64,000 nucleotides of DNA from Dyadobacter frigoris. Its GTDB lineage: Bacteria; Bacteroidota; Bacteroidia; Cytophagales; Spirosomataceae. How positions within the stretch are numbered: the stretch's first letter is position 1; each line of letters begins with the position of its first letter. A program made the position numbers and the translations under genes. The DNA is taken from assembly GCF_005280585.1 (NCBI RefSeq), contig NZ_SZVO01000007.1, forward strand, positions 186,001 to 250,000, written 5' to 3'. The notes below the pieces were generated by a model. The model made no database searches. It was not told the DNA's origin and was given only the letters and a program-made list of their open reading frames with translations. Below are positions 1-8,146 of the stretch, in pieces.

Positions 1-410
1 ATTTCATTTAGAGGAACGAGCGTAAACCGTCGTTCGTGCAACCTTGGATGTGGTAAGGTAAGGCGCGCAGAATCCAGAATGAGATCCTGATAATAAAGCA
101 TATCAATATCAATCACACGAGCTCCCCATCTTTGATAGCGCACTCTTCCCAGCTCATGTTCGATTTCGAGAACAATGCGCAGGACTTCTTCCGGTACCAA
201 TCCGGTTGTAACAATAAGAATCTGATTCAAAAAAGCAGGCTGATCCAAAACGCCCCAGGGAGCGGTTTCATAAATGGAAGAAGCAGATTGAATTTTACCA
301 ATTCTCTCTTCTATCAGCGTTTCCGCCGATTTGAGAATTTGCAATCTGTCACCAAGATTGGAGCCTAACAGAAGAAAAACGTTTTGAACAGAAGCAATTT
401 CGTCAATCAT
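1..410 (-). CDS. folK: 2-amino-4-hydroxy-6-hydroxymethyldihydropteridine pyrophosphokinase, 3' end outside window
   Basis: The minus strand is open from an ATG at 410 to the window edge, about 136 codons. The product starts MIDEIASVQNVFLLLGSNLG; the LGSNLGDR element is the HPPK N-terminal signature. Further on come APWG, FLNQ, and RWGARVIDIDML followed by LPHPRLHER, the second HPPK signature with its metal- and pterin-binding residues. FolK transfers pyrophosphate from ATP to the pterin in cytoplasmic folate synthesis. The gene lies downstream of rpmB on the same strand, but a strong terminator separates them. The C-terminus is missing only because the window ends. Confidence 0.93.
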   Translation of the reverse strand, partial: MIDEIASVQNVFLLLGSNLGDRLQILKSAETLIEERIGKIQSASSIYETAPWGVLDQPAFLNQILIVTTGLVPEEVLRIVLEIEHELGRVRYQRWGARVIDIDMLYYQDLILDSARLTLPHPRLHERRFTLVPLNE

Positions 411-490
411 GTTTATGATAAATATTTACTGAATCTGTAATTTCTTTACCATCATAATTGCCGGAAATTTTCCAGTTCAAAAGCTTTACG

Positions 491-526
491 AAAAAAAGGA
501 CTCCCTGAAAAAAGGAAGTCCTTTCT
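491..526 (-). terminator. Rho-independent terminator of rpmB
   Basis: Read on the minus strand, an AAAGGACTTCC arm pairs with GGGAGTCCTTT (one mismatch) around a short T/C-rich loop, and is followed by a run of seven T. It lies about 20 bp past the rpmB stop and before folK. Confidence 0.85.
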
Positions 527-544
527 AATAAATTCGCAAATTTC

Positions 545-784
545 TTAGAACGTAAGCGTTCCTTTATCGTATGCTTTTTGGATCGTAGCTTCAATACCGT
601 TCTTGTTGATTGTACGAAGAGCAGAAGTAGCTACTTTCAACGTAACCCATTCTCCTGATGAAGGAAGGAAGAAACGTTTCTTTTGTAAATTCGGGAAGAA
701 TTTACGTTTTGTTTTATTGTTAGCGTGAGAAACATTATTTCCAACGCGTGTTCTTTTACCAGTAATTTGACAAACCTTAGCCAT
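545..784 (-). CDS. rpmB: 50S ribosomal protein L28
   Basis: This 79-residue basic protein of the large ribosomal subunit starts MAKVCQITGKRTRVGNNVSH, which is the L28 signature, and has the usual length for Bacteroidota L28. The ATG at 784 was chosen over an upstream in-frame extension because the extension lacks family similarity and runs through the promoter. The gene stands alone between its own promoter (812-842) and terminator (491-526). In many Bacteroidota rpmB is followed by rpmG; that gene is not here. Confidence 0.97.
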   Translation of the reverse strand: MAKVCQITGKRTRVGNNVSHANNKTKRKFFPNLQKKRFFLPSSGEWVTLKVATSALRTINKNGIEATIQKAYDKGTLTF

Positions 785-811
785 GACGATCAATTTTTCC
801 AAATGAGGGTG

Positions 812-842
812 CAAATATAGGTATTTATTATTTTGGTGCAAA
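812..842 (-). promoter_or_regulatory. rpmB promoter, Bacteroidota type
   Basis: On the minus strand TTTG (839-842) is followed after 19 bp by TATATTTG (812-819), an exact match to the -33/-7 pattern of the Bacteroidota housekeeping sigma factor. The predicted 5' leader before the rpmB ATG is only about 20 nt. Confidence 0.75.
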
Positions 843-873
843 TAAAAATGAAAGATATTTGAAAAAGAATGCG

Positions 874-1560
874 TTAGAAAGTCATTCTAAATCCCACACC
901 GTGAACGTTATCAATGCGGATTGCAGGGTCTGCGGACAGATATTTACGCAATCTTGAAATGAAAACATCCAGGCTTCTTCCCATAAAATAATCGTCGTCT
1001 CCCCAGATCGCTTTCAGCAATTCATCCCGGCGAATCACCTGATCGGGACGTTCCGATAGATATTTTAATACCTCAGCTTCCCGAAAAGTCAGGGTTTGCA
1101 AGCTATCATTTATGGCCAGAGTCAGCTTGGTAAAATCGAAATTATACTTTCCGACCGTGTTTGTTTTTGGTTGAACAGAGGTTGGTTTTCCGGAATTATT
1201 TCTGCGTAAAATAACTTCGATCCGCAGCATCAATTCCTGAATACTGAAAGGCTTTGTTACATAATCATCTGCGCCTAATTCAAAGCCTTTGATTTTGTCT
1301 TCCTGTAAAGCTCTTGCTGTCAAAAATAAAATCGGGACCTGTTTATCTGATTTCCGGATATTTTCAGCCAGGGTAAAACCGTCCATTTTCGGGAGCATCA
1401 CATCCAGGACACAGATATCAAAATGTTCTTTTTCAATGATAACCAAAGCTTTTGCACCGTCGCTTGCGTGCACAACCTCGTAGTCATATGCTTCCAGATT
1501 ATCTTTCGTTGCAAAGGCCAGATTCGGGTCGTCCTCGACGTATAAAATTTTCTTTTTCAA
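874..1560 (-). CDS. OmpR/PhoB-family response regulator
   Basis: A 228-residue DNA-binding response regulator. The receiver domain (about 3-118) has the acidic pair D10/D11, phospho-acceptor D53 in VLDVMLP, T81 and K103 in TKPF. A winged-helix effector domain (about 135-226) ends with DVFISRLRKYL and VHGVGFRMTF, typical of the OmpR class. It lies 35 bp downstream of the histidine kinase gene on the same strand, so the two form a pair. All residues needed for phosphotransfer are present. The stimulus and target genes cannot be told from the sequence. Confidence 0.95.
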   Translation of the reverse strand: MKKKILYVEDDPNLAFATKDNLEAYDYEVVHASDGAKALVIIEKEHFDICVLDVMLPKMDGFTLAENIRKSDKQVPILFLTARALQEDKIKGFELGADDYVTKPFSIQELMLRIEVILRRNNSGKPTSVQPKTNTVGKYNFDFTKLTLAINDSLQTLTFREAEVLKYLSERPDQVIRRDELLKAIWGDDDYFMGRSLDVFISRLRKYLSADPAIRIDNVHGVGFRMTF

Positions 1561-1595
1561 GTGTAACTGATTTAAGTTTTAGGTTGAAGCAAAAA

Positions 1596-2840
1596 TTATT
1601 TCTGAGGAATGCTGATACTAAACGTACTTCCTTGTCCCAAAGCACTGTCAAGTTCGAGATGCCAGTGATGAGAACGGACAATTTGTTTGACATAACTCAG
1701 GCCAATTCCTGAACCTTTTACATTGTGAACATCCGCATTGGAAATCCGGAAAAACTTGTTGAAAATCTTTTTCTGATATTCTCTGGCAATGCCTAAACCC
1801 TTGTCTTCTACACAAATTACCAGACAATTTTTTTTATTGAAAGTCCTGATCACAACTTCCGGCAGGTTGGGAGAATATTTTATGGCGTTGTCGATCAGAT
1901 TGGTGATCATGTTTCTGAAATGAAAAATATCGGCTTCAATAAAATGATTGGCCGCCTCATATTTCAGCTTTATTTTCCCTTCAAAAGGCAATAATAAAGA
2001 GTCAATAACCTGATTTACATCAATTTTCTCTTTCTTCAAATTGAGCGAATTTCGTTCCGCTTTCGCAATGGAAAGTACCATTTCTACCTGGCTTTGCAAT
2101 CTTAAAATCTCCTCCTGAACAATATGAACATAACGTTTATGACGTTCCGGCTGGGTGACAATAATATCAGAATTTAAAACATCCGCGGCGATACGGATCG
2201 TAGAAATCGGTGTTTGCAGTTCATGTGTCATGTTATTGACAAAATTCCGCTGCACTTCTGACAAATGTTTTTGTCTTAAAATAATAAACAGCGCATAAGC
2301 GAAAAAACCTACGGCAAGCAAAACGAGCATAGACGACCATATCCATCCGTTCAGGTTCCCGACAATGTAGGCGGATTGCTCAGGAAATCTTACTCCAAAA
2401 TAATAAGGATATTTATCCGTCCGCTCCCAGTTTGATGTTTTCGCAGAAGTTTTGTCATTTGTTTTTGTGCTTAAAGACATGCCATAACGCATCCGGTCCG
2501 TAGTACAATCATAAATCCCGACTTCAAAATCCGTTATCAGATTGTGTTTTTGGAAGCTATCCTTGATAAAATGTTCCAGCAGATCCGGTTGTGTTGTCGC
2601 ATTGGTATTGACAAGAAAATATTCCGGTGAAAGTTGCTCCACCGGATTTGAAGTCTGCATAACGCCATTGACCGACGCAAGTTCCTGGGCAACATCCTGC
2701 AAAGCAACATGTGCATTTTGATTAAACTGACGATGCCGCAGATCGAGTGCCTGTTTTACCCAGTAAATCTGGGTAATCACAACACCGATTATCAGCAGCG
2801 CAGAAAATACAGTAAGCCAGCGAATGGAGCGTCTTGGCAT
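1596..2840 (-). CDS. Membrane sensor histidine kinase
   Basis: A 414-residue inner-membrane kinase. The first transmembrane segment is at about 8-28, a sensor region of about 135 residues follows (30-165), and the second segment is at about 167-188. The HisKA domain follows almost at once, with phospho-accepting H206 in NNMTHELQTP. A HATPase domain comes next, with the N box (NLIDNAIKYS), G1 box (VEDKGLGI) and G2 box (GSGIGLSYV). No HAMP linker fits between TM2 and HisKA. It is transcribed ahead of the response regulator at 874-1560 and presumably phosphorylates it. The periplasmic sensor has no recognisable domain. Confidence 0.94.
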   Translation of the reverse strand: MPRRSIRWLTVFSALLIIGVVITQIYWVKQALDLRHRQFNQNAHVALQDVAQELASVNGVMQTSNPVEQLSPEYFLVNTNATTQPDLLEHFIKDSFQKHNLITDFEVGIYDCTTDRMRYGMSLSTKTNDKTSAKTSNWERTDKYPYYFGVRFPEQSAYIVGNLNGWIWSSMLVLLAVGFFAYALFIILRQKHLSEVQRNFVNNMTHELQTPISTIRIAADVLNSDIIVTQPERHKRYVHIVQEEILRLQSQVEMVLSIAKAERNSLNLKKEKIDVNQVIDSLLLPFEGKIKLKYEAANHFIEADIFHFRNMITNLIDNAIKYSPNLPEVVIRTFNKKNCLVICVEDKGLGIAREYQKKIFNKFFRISNADVHNVKGSGIGLSYVKQIVRSHHWHLELDSALGQGSTFSISIPQK

Positions 2841-2912
2841 TGATGAATTAATTTCTAAATAAGTTAATCGTATTCAAAGTGTATGCCTGTCAAAACCATA
2901 ACAAAATTTTAC

Positions 2913-3776
2913 TCACATATCTCTCTGCAAATGATATTCATAAAGCGTTTCCATCGGCGATTTTAAAATCTTACCCACTTGTAAACCTTTACTTTCCAAA
3001 ACAGATTTCAGAATATCCCGGTAATAAAACGCTATGGAACCAGTAAAGTGGATCGGATACTTTTCGGCGTCCTGATGTTTAAGAATGTATTTTTCTGTAA
3101 AAAGAATAAACGCATCCTGAACCAGTTTGATGATAAAAGGATGCAGAATATTTTTTGAAATGAACTCTGAAAACGTGGCGAAATAACGGTTTGGGAACGG
3201 CTGACGATACACTTTTTCAAGTACAAATAATCGGTTTGTTCCCGGATAAGTTCCCTCAAATTGCTTGTGAAGATCCTGAGGCATTTCATTTTGAAGGAAA
3301 TTTACCAGCAATGTTTTTCCAAGGTAAGATCCGCTGCCTTCATCGCCCAGCCAGAAACCAAGCGAGCCGATAGAATGTTTGATATTATTTCCATCATAAA
3401 AAGCATTGTTTGCACCAGTGCCCAAAATACAGGCGATCCCAGGCTTGTTTCCACATAATCCACGTGCCGCTGCCAGCATATCAGAAGCGACCTCAATAAT
3501 TTCCGCAGATGGCACGGAATCTACCAGCGCATCATAAATCGGGCGACTGGTAACTTTATCAGCGCAGCCCGCTCCGTAAAAAAATATCTGGTCAATCGAA
3601 GATCCTATAAAGGGTAATACTTCTTTTTCTAAAATTTCGGTAACTTCTTCTTTGGTTTGATAAAAAGGGTTAAGTCCTCCCGAGTGAAAACGAAATGGTG
3701 TTTTCCCGGTTGTTGCTACCAGCCAATCCGTTTTTGTGGAACCGCTGTCTGCAATCAGATAAGTATATTGTTTCAA
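2913..3776 (-). CDS. BadF/BadG-family sugar kinase, N-acetylglucosamine kinase-like
   Basis: A 287-residue ASKHA-fold ATPase. The phosphate-1 motif DSGSTKTDW is at residues 10-18. An adenosine-type motif ILGTGANNAFYDG and then GSLGFWLGDEGSGSYLGK match bacterial GlcNAc kinase-like proteins of the BcrAD/BadFG family. It probably phosphorylates N-acetylglucosamine or a related amino sugar in the cytoplasm, in cell wall recycling. The next gene upstream in the same operon, a cytochrome b5-like protein, is only 6 bp away. Substrate is inferred from the family. Confidence 0.85.
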   Translation of the reverse strand: MKQYTYLIADSGSTKTDWLVATTGKTPFRFHSGGLNPFYQTKEEVTEILEKEVLPFIGSSIDQIFFYGAGCADKVTSRPIYDALVDSVPSAEIIEVASDMLAAARGLCGNKPGIACILGTGANNAFYDGNNIKHSIGSLGFWLGDEGSGSYLGKTLLVNFLQNEMPQDLHKQFEGTYPGTNRLFVLEKVYRQPFPNRYFATFSEFISKNILHPFIIKLVQDAFILFTEKYILKHQDAEKYPIHFTGSIAFYYRDILKSVLESKGLQVGKILKSPMETLYEYHLQRDM

Positions 3777-3782
3777 GTGCTG

Positions 3783-4022
3783 TTAATTAAATGGTTCTGT
3801 TAATTTTCCTATGACCTTAAACTTTTCAAAAACACGCTCCGTATGCGGCGCGTCTCCAAGTTCTTTGGTCAGATCCTGTCCTGCCCAATGTTCGTAATGG
3901 TGTCCGTTCCGCCAGAGCCGGGATGTTGTAACGTCATAAATAAGTCCCTGGTATGCACACCAAATCTCTTCTCTATCCTGTCCGTTTCGCAGTGCGAGCT
4001 GAGACTTTGTATATTCTTTCAT
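3783..4022 (-). CDS. Stand-alone cytochrome b5-like heme-binding protein
   Basis: A 79-residue protein made of a single cytochrome b5-like heme/steroid-binding domain. It opens EYTKSQLALRNG and has the core IWCAYQGLIYDVT, as in b5-fold proteins. Candidate axial heme ligands are a histidine in GHHYEHWAG (41/42) and H60 in APHTE. There is no signal peptide or membrane anchor, so it should be soluble and cytoplasmic. It is first in a two-gene operon with the sugar kinase (6 bp gap). A redox partner is not visible. It could also bind heme or a steroid-like ligand without electron transfer. Confidence 0.8.
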   Translation of the reverse strand: MKEYTKSQLALRNGQDREEIWCAYQGLIYDVTTSRLWRNGHHYEHWAGQDLTKELGDAPHTERVFEKFKVIGKLTEPFN

Positions 4023-4159
4023 GAACCCCTGGTTACTTAAAAAACGGTTTTATTTATTTCCGGGGCGGAATTTAAGACGATCATTTCAGAATATTTTGAT
4101 ATTAAGACTAAAAAATCTGAACTTGGCGTTTAATTAGAAAATTATCCGTGAAAGATAGA

Positions 4160-4609
4160 ATGAAAAAAACGTATACTTTACTTTGCACTATTTTGCTGGC
4201 GATCACACTGGTAACAGCAGGCTGCGGTAAAAAATCGCCAAAAGCAGTTTCTGAACGTATTGCAAAATCGTGGGCTGCCGAATCAGTAAAAGAAGGAACC
4301 GTTGTAGTTTACACCCGAGGTGGGGCTGGCAACATCCGTGCAGAATACTCGAATTTCAAATTGGTATTAAATAGCGGAGGTGTTGCAACTTACACTGAAT
4401 TTGACAAAAATATCTTCACTGGTACCTGGGCAGTGGACGGAGAAACGACTTTGATCCTTTCGGGACTTACGCCTCAGCCAAGCGGAAGCGGTGGTACGGT
4501 AAAATTCACGATAACTTCGCTTGACGACACAAAAGTTGTATTAACCCGTGTGGACGCAAGTCCAAAAACAGGAAATACAATTAACCAATATACACTTTCA
4601 ACACAGTAA
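4160..4609 (+). CDS. Small lipoprotein of unknown function
   Basis: A 149-residue predicted lipoprotein. The ATG at 4160 gives MKKTYTLLCTILLAITLVTAGC, a clean type II signal with the lipid-modified cysteine in VTAGC. An in-frame GTG 12 bp upstream is less likely. The mature part is beta-rich with a TGTWAVDGETTLILSG segment, which resembles small lipocalin-like domains of Bacteroidota, but I cannot name a family. It is monocistronic, with a strong terminator just downstream. Confidence 0.75.
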   Translation: MKKTYTLLCTILLAITLVTAGCGKKSPKAVSERIAKSWAAESVKEGTVVVYTRGGAGNIRAEYSNFKLVLNSGGVATYTEFDKNIFTGTWAVDGETTLILSGLTPQPSGSGGTVKFTITSLDDTKVVLTRVDASPKTGNTINQYTLSTQ

Positions 4610-4695
4610 TTTTTCAGTTTAAAATCTGGCTTGTTTAGATTGACTTATCAATAAACAACCTGTTACTGAACTTTTAATCTCAAAATTTTATTGAT

Positions 4696-4738
4696 AAACG
4701 AAGCCATTTCCCGCAAGAGATGGCTTCGTTTATTTTTA
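4696..4738 (+). terminator. Rho-independent terminator after the lipoprotein gene
   Basis: A perfect 12-bp stem, AAACGAAGCCAT (4696-4707) with ATGGCTTCGTTT (4720-4731), is followed by TATTTTT. It ends only 15 bp before the thiL start codon. Confidence 0.88.
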
Positions 4739-4740
4739 GC

Positions 4741-4748
4741 TAACTTTG
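4741..4748 (+). promoter_or_regulatory. Putative -7 element of thiL
   Basis: TAACTTTG matches the Bacteroidota TAnnTTTG box and ends 4 bp before the thiL ATG, so the transcript would be nearly leaderless. No good -33 TTTG is seen at the expected distance, where the terminator stem lies. Confidence 0.4.
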
Positions 4749-4752
4749 CAAC

Positions 4753-5775
4753 ATGGCAGAATCAAGAACAGAAATCAGCAATTTAGGCGAATTTGGTCTT
4801 ATCAAAAGATTGAATCAAGGGCTAAAAAATAATTTACCCGACAGCATAACAGGCATAGGCGATGACGCCGCAGTAATAGATTTAGGTACAGAATTCGGAT
4901 TGTTATCAACCGATATTCTTTTGGAAGGCGTTCATTTTGACCTTTCTTTTTTTCCTCTAAAACATTTAGGCTACAAGGCAATTGCGATTAACGTATCCGA
5001 CATTGCCGCGATGAATGGGATTCCGCGCCAGGTAACCGTTGGTTTGGCTTTAAGCAATCGTTTTTCAGTTGAAGCCGTTGAAGAATTGTATGAGGGAATG
5101 AAAGCAGCGTGCAAGGATTTTAATGTGGATCTTGTGGGTGGCGATACTTCTTCGTCATTATCCGGATTATTTATTTCCGTAAGTGTGTTCGGACGCGTTG
5201 CGAAAGACAGAATTACATACCGGAATACGGCAAAAGCAAACGATCTTTTATGCGTTTCCGGAGATTTGGGTGGCGCTTATATTGGCTTACAGTTATTGGT
5301 AAGAGAAAAACAGGTTTTCCTGGCTGATCCAAATATGCAGCCGCAGCTTGATGGAAAAGAATATGTGATCCAAAGACAACTTCGTCCGGAAGCGCGTATG
5401 GACGTGGTTTTTGAACTTGCAGCAGCAGGCGTTATACCAACTTCGATGATCGATCTTTCTGACGGACTGGCTTCTGACTTATTGCATTTATGTTCTCAAT
5501 CCGGTGTCGGCGCGTTAGTTTTTGAAGATAAATTACCAATTGATGAACAAACTTATGTTGGCGCCGTAGAATTAAATATCGGGCCGATAACAGCAGCTTT
5601 AAATGGTGGTGAAGATTATGAATTGCTTTTCACAGTGCCGCAAAGCGATTATGACAAAATCAAAAATAATCCAAAAATCAGCGTTATTGGTTATATGACG
5701 GATAAAAAGGATGAAGTTTTATTACATACAAAAGGCGACAACCGAGTTCCAATCACAGCACAAGGCTGGAATTAA
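4753..5775 (+). CDS. thiL: Thiamine-monophosphate kinase
   Basis: A 340-residue cytoplasmic enzyme that phosphorylates thiamine monophosphate to thiamine diphosphate, the last step of cofactor synthesis. It has the ThiL signatures GIGDDAAV (34-41), LLSTDILLEGVHF, NVSDIAAMNG (80-89), VGGDTSSS, and DLSDGLASDL near the C-terminal half. Length is normal for the family. No other thiamine gene is near. It starts right after the terminator of the preceding gene and ends just before a palindromic repeat. Confidence 0.96.
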   Translation: MAESRTEISNLGEFGLIKRLNQGLKNNLPDSITGIGDDAAVIDLGTEFGLLSTDILLEGVHFDLSFFPLKHLGYKAIAINVSDIAAMNGIPRQVTVGLALSNRFSVEAVEELYEGMKAACKDFNVDLVGGDTSSSLSGLFISVSVFGRVAKDRITYRNTAKANDLLCVSGDLGGAYIGLQLLVREKQVFLADPNMQPQLDGKEYVIQRQLRPEARMDVVFELAAAGVIPTSMIDLSDGLASDLLHLCSQSGVGALVFEDKLPIDEQTYVGAVELNIGPITAALNGGEDYELLFTVPQSDYDKIKNNPKISVIGYMTDKKDEVLLHTKGDNRVPITAQGWN

Positions 5776-5835
5776 TTTGAACAGGCAAATCTAATTTTGC
5801 AAATTCGAATTAACCCAAAGGCTTTTTCCCAAGCC

Positions 5836-5872
5836 ACCCGTCCGACGGCTTTTCCGCCGTCGGACGGGTAAT
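5836..5872. repeat. GC-rich palindrome, CCGTCCGACGG family
   Basis: A perfect 14-bp inverted repeat, ACCCGTCCGACGGC (5836-5849) and GCCGTCGGACGGGT (5856-5869), with a 6-bp loop and TAATAAAAACTT after it. The same arm and flank recur at 36234-36310. It lies between the convergent thiL and aminotransferase genes and could end transcription from either side. Confidence 0.8.
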
Positions 5873-5912
5873 AAAAACTTAGAAAAAAGCCACAACTAAG
5901 CACGAAAAAAAA

Positions 5913-6743
5913 TTATCTTCCCCATTCCATAACCACTTTTTTAAATAAGTCCTGCAACGAAAGCGTCCGTTTCCCCGCTTTTCCATCTCCAACAAGATTA
6001 TCCCCAATCTGTACAATAGGCATAACCCATTTCGTTGAACTTGTTGTAAAAGCTTCATCAGCCGTTTCCAGTTCAGAATATAATAGCGGACGAACTTCAA
6101 TCTTAAAATGTGCTGCTGCTAGCTCTAAAACCACTTTCCTGGTAATTCCTCTAAGAATATTAGTATCAGAAGTAATCAGCGTATCACCTTTAAAAATGAA
6201 GAAATTACTTCTGGTCAATTCACTGATTTCCCCATCTTTATGAAAAAGTAGATCCGAAGCGCCTTGCTTTTTCATTTCATCTGCCATCAAAACCATATGC
6301 ACATAATTCGTCGTTTTGATTTCCGGCAAATCACGCACATACTGATACGGCAAAACTTTCATTCCTTTTAATAAAGCGGCCGGATTATCTCGTGGCAATG
6401 CTTCTGTCCGAATTAAAAAGTTCGGCTGAACGACATTTACACTATCAGGCGCATAACCACCGGTCAATATAAAGCGAAAAGCAACTTCGGCCTCTCCGGA
6501 TAATGCATGTAAGTCGGCTAGAATTTCTGCTACTTCTTCCTGATTTAAAGGGAGAGGCAGTTTTAATAATTTTGCTGAATTCTCAAAGCGCTGCCAGTAA
6601 TCATCCCAGCGAAAAGGAACGCCGTTGTAAGTCCTGAAATAATCAAACATGCCATAACCACGCAAAATGGCCAGGTCATTCGATTTAAAAATGGTCGAAT
6701 CTAAGGGAGAAATTTCTCCGTTGAAATAAAGATGAAAAGGCAT
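5913..6743 (-). CDS. Class IV aminotransferase (BCAT / 4-amino-4-deoxychorismate lyase family)
   Basis: A 276-residue PLP enzyme of fold type IV. It opens FHLYFNGEISPLD and has LRGYGMFDYFRT, the EIKTTNY segment with likely Schiff-base K143, SELTRSNFF, and ILRGITRKVVLELA, the phosphate-binding region. The family covers branched-chain aminotransferases, D-amino acid aminotransferases and aminodeoxychorismate lyase (PabC). The sequence alone does not settle which. The length and the N-terminus without a long extension favour a PabC/D-amino acid type over IlvE. It is monocistronic and convergent with thiL. Confidence 0.85.
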   Translation of the reverse strand: MPFHLYFNGEISPLDSTIFKSNDLAILRGYGMFDYFRTYNGVPFRWDDYWQRFENSAKLLKLPLPLNQEEVAEILADLHALSGEAEVAFRFILTGGYAPDSVNVVQPNFLIRTEALPRDNPAALLKGMKVLPYQYVRDLPEIKTTNYVHMVLMADEMKKQGASDLLFHKDGEISELTRSNFFIFKGDTLITSDTNILRGITRKVVLELAAAHFKIEVRPLLYSELETADEAFTTSSTKWVMPIVQIGDNLVGDGKAGKRTLSLQDLFKKVVMEWGR

Positions 6744-7105
6744 TGTTAGAATTTATTTTAGCCACGAATGCACAGATATTCACGAATTTGCTAAAAGAAT
6801 AATTAGTGTTAATTCACGGTCCGCCGCTGCGGTGTATTCGTGGCAAGAAAAACAATTAATAATCAAATATGGCAATTATATTTTTTAATTAATCCGCTAA
6901 TACAAATAAATCCTCGCCTACTTGGGATTGCCACATTTTCTAATCGTTCAATACATTTAATCCAAATACAGAACCATTCATCCAACTAACCTTTGAGTTT
7001 CTCAACAGGATTTAGCTACTTTGCGTATTGCTCTTAAAAGGAGAAAATCAGGATCAAATAAATTTATTTCCCAATCAGGGAAGAAAGTGTAGTAATAAGC
7101 CACGA
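6744..7105. other. Intergenic region between aminotransferase and polyprenyl synthase
   Basis: This holds a palindromic element at 6761-6844 and an AT-rich stretch with GCTACTTTG at about 7013-7023, a weak -7-like box before the polyprenyl synthase gene. I see no further gene or RNA. Confidence 0.6.
6761..6844. repeat. Palindromic element with GCCACGAAT termini
   Basis: GCCACGAATGCAC (6761-6773) pairs with GTGTATTCGTGGC (6832-6844) at 12 of 13 positions. Inside are TATTCACGAATT and a GC-rich core (CCGCCGCTGCGG). The whole 84-bp unit could fold as one structure. The arms resemble the CCACGAATxCACGAAT type of dispersed repeat found in many environmental bacteria. Confidence 0.65.
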
Positions 7106-8080
7106 ATGACAACGACAGAAAATTTGCTGCAAACCCTGCAAACTGAAATAGAACAAACTTCCTACGGAGAATCTCCTGCCGAACTTTATGAACCGATACG
7201 TTACATTATGGCCCTTGGCGGCAAACGTTTTCGTCCGCTTTTAACTTTACTGGCTGCATCGCTTTATACCGATGACTGGAAAAATGCTTTAAAACCTGCC
7301 ATCGCGGTTGAAGTTTTCCACAATTTCACTTTGATGCATGACGATATTATGGATAAAGCGCCGCTTCGCCGGGGAAAACCTACCGTGCACGAAAAGTGGA
7401 ACTCCAATACGGCAATCTTGTCGGGGGATGTAATGCTGATCAGAGCTTATGACTTTTTGATTGATATAAAAAAAGAAGATCTGAGAAATGTGCTGTTACG
7501 TTTTAACCAGACAGCAGCCGAAGTTTGTGAAGGACAACAACTCGATATGAATTTTGAAACCCGCTGGGATGTTACCGAAGACGAGTATTTAAACATGATA
7601 CGCCTCAAAACGTCCGTCCTGTTGGGTTTTGCACTTGAATTAGGCGGAATCATCGGCGGAGCAGATTCAGAGGCGACAAAACTGCTATATGAGGCAGGCG
7701 AAAGTATGGGAATCGGTTTTCAATTGAAAGACGATTTGCTGGATGTTTACGGAGATCCGGAAAAGTTTGGAAAACTGGTGGGCGGGGATATTATTGCCAA
7801 TAAGAAAACGTTCTTACTTATTGAAGCTTTAACAAAAGCAGAAGGAAAAACCGGACAAGAATTAAACGACTGGATTTCTGCTGAAACGTTTGACAAAGAA
7901 GAAAAAGTAGCTGCTGTGAGAGGAATATATGATACCTTGGGCATTCGCGCTTTAACAGAACAAAAAATCAGTGATTATTTTGCAAAAGGAATTGACTGTC
8001 TGGAAAGGTTATCTGTTGACCCTGAAAGGAAAAAGTCCTTACTTCAATTCGTTCATCAGCTCGTTGAACGGGAACAATAA
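7106..8080 (+). CDS. Polyprenyl (trans-isoprenyl) diphosphate synthase
   Basis: A 324-residue head-to-tail prenyltransferase that condenses isopentenyl diphosphate onto allylic diphosphates. The first aspartate-rich motif DDIMD is at 79-83, followed by KAPLRRGKPTVH. The second, DDLLD, is at 209-213. The GGKRFRP substrate-binding motif is near 38-44. The ATG at 7106 is preferred; an in-frame TTG at 7028 would add 26 residues with no family similarity. Chain length (farnesyl, geranylgeranyl, or longer for menaquinone) is not decided by the sequence. Confidence 0.93.
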   Translation: MTTTENLLQTLQTEIEQTSYGESPAELYEPIRYIMALGGKRFRPLLTLLAASLYTDDWKNALKPAIAVEVFHNFTLMHDDIMDKAPLRRGKPTVHEKWNSNTAILSGDVMLIRAYDFLIDIKKEDLRNVLLRFNQTAAEVCEGQQLDMNFETRWDVTEDEYLNMIRLKTSVLLGFALELGGIIGGADSEATKLLYEAGESMGIGFQLKDDLLDVYGDPEKFGKLVGGDIIANKKTFLLIEALTKAEGKTGQELNDWISAETFDKEEKVAAVRGIYDTLGIRALTEQKISDYFAKGIDCLERLSVDPERKKSLLQFVHQLVEREQ

Positions 8081-8146
8081 AATGTTGATAACTGGTAAAA
8101 CCTGCCACATTTTCAACTTTCATTTTTAATTTATTAATCAGAAATT

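Noticed and set aside
132..368. Plus-strand open frame of 78 codons at the left end
   Set aside because: It lies fully opposite folK, whose protein motifs are clear on the minus strand.
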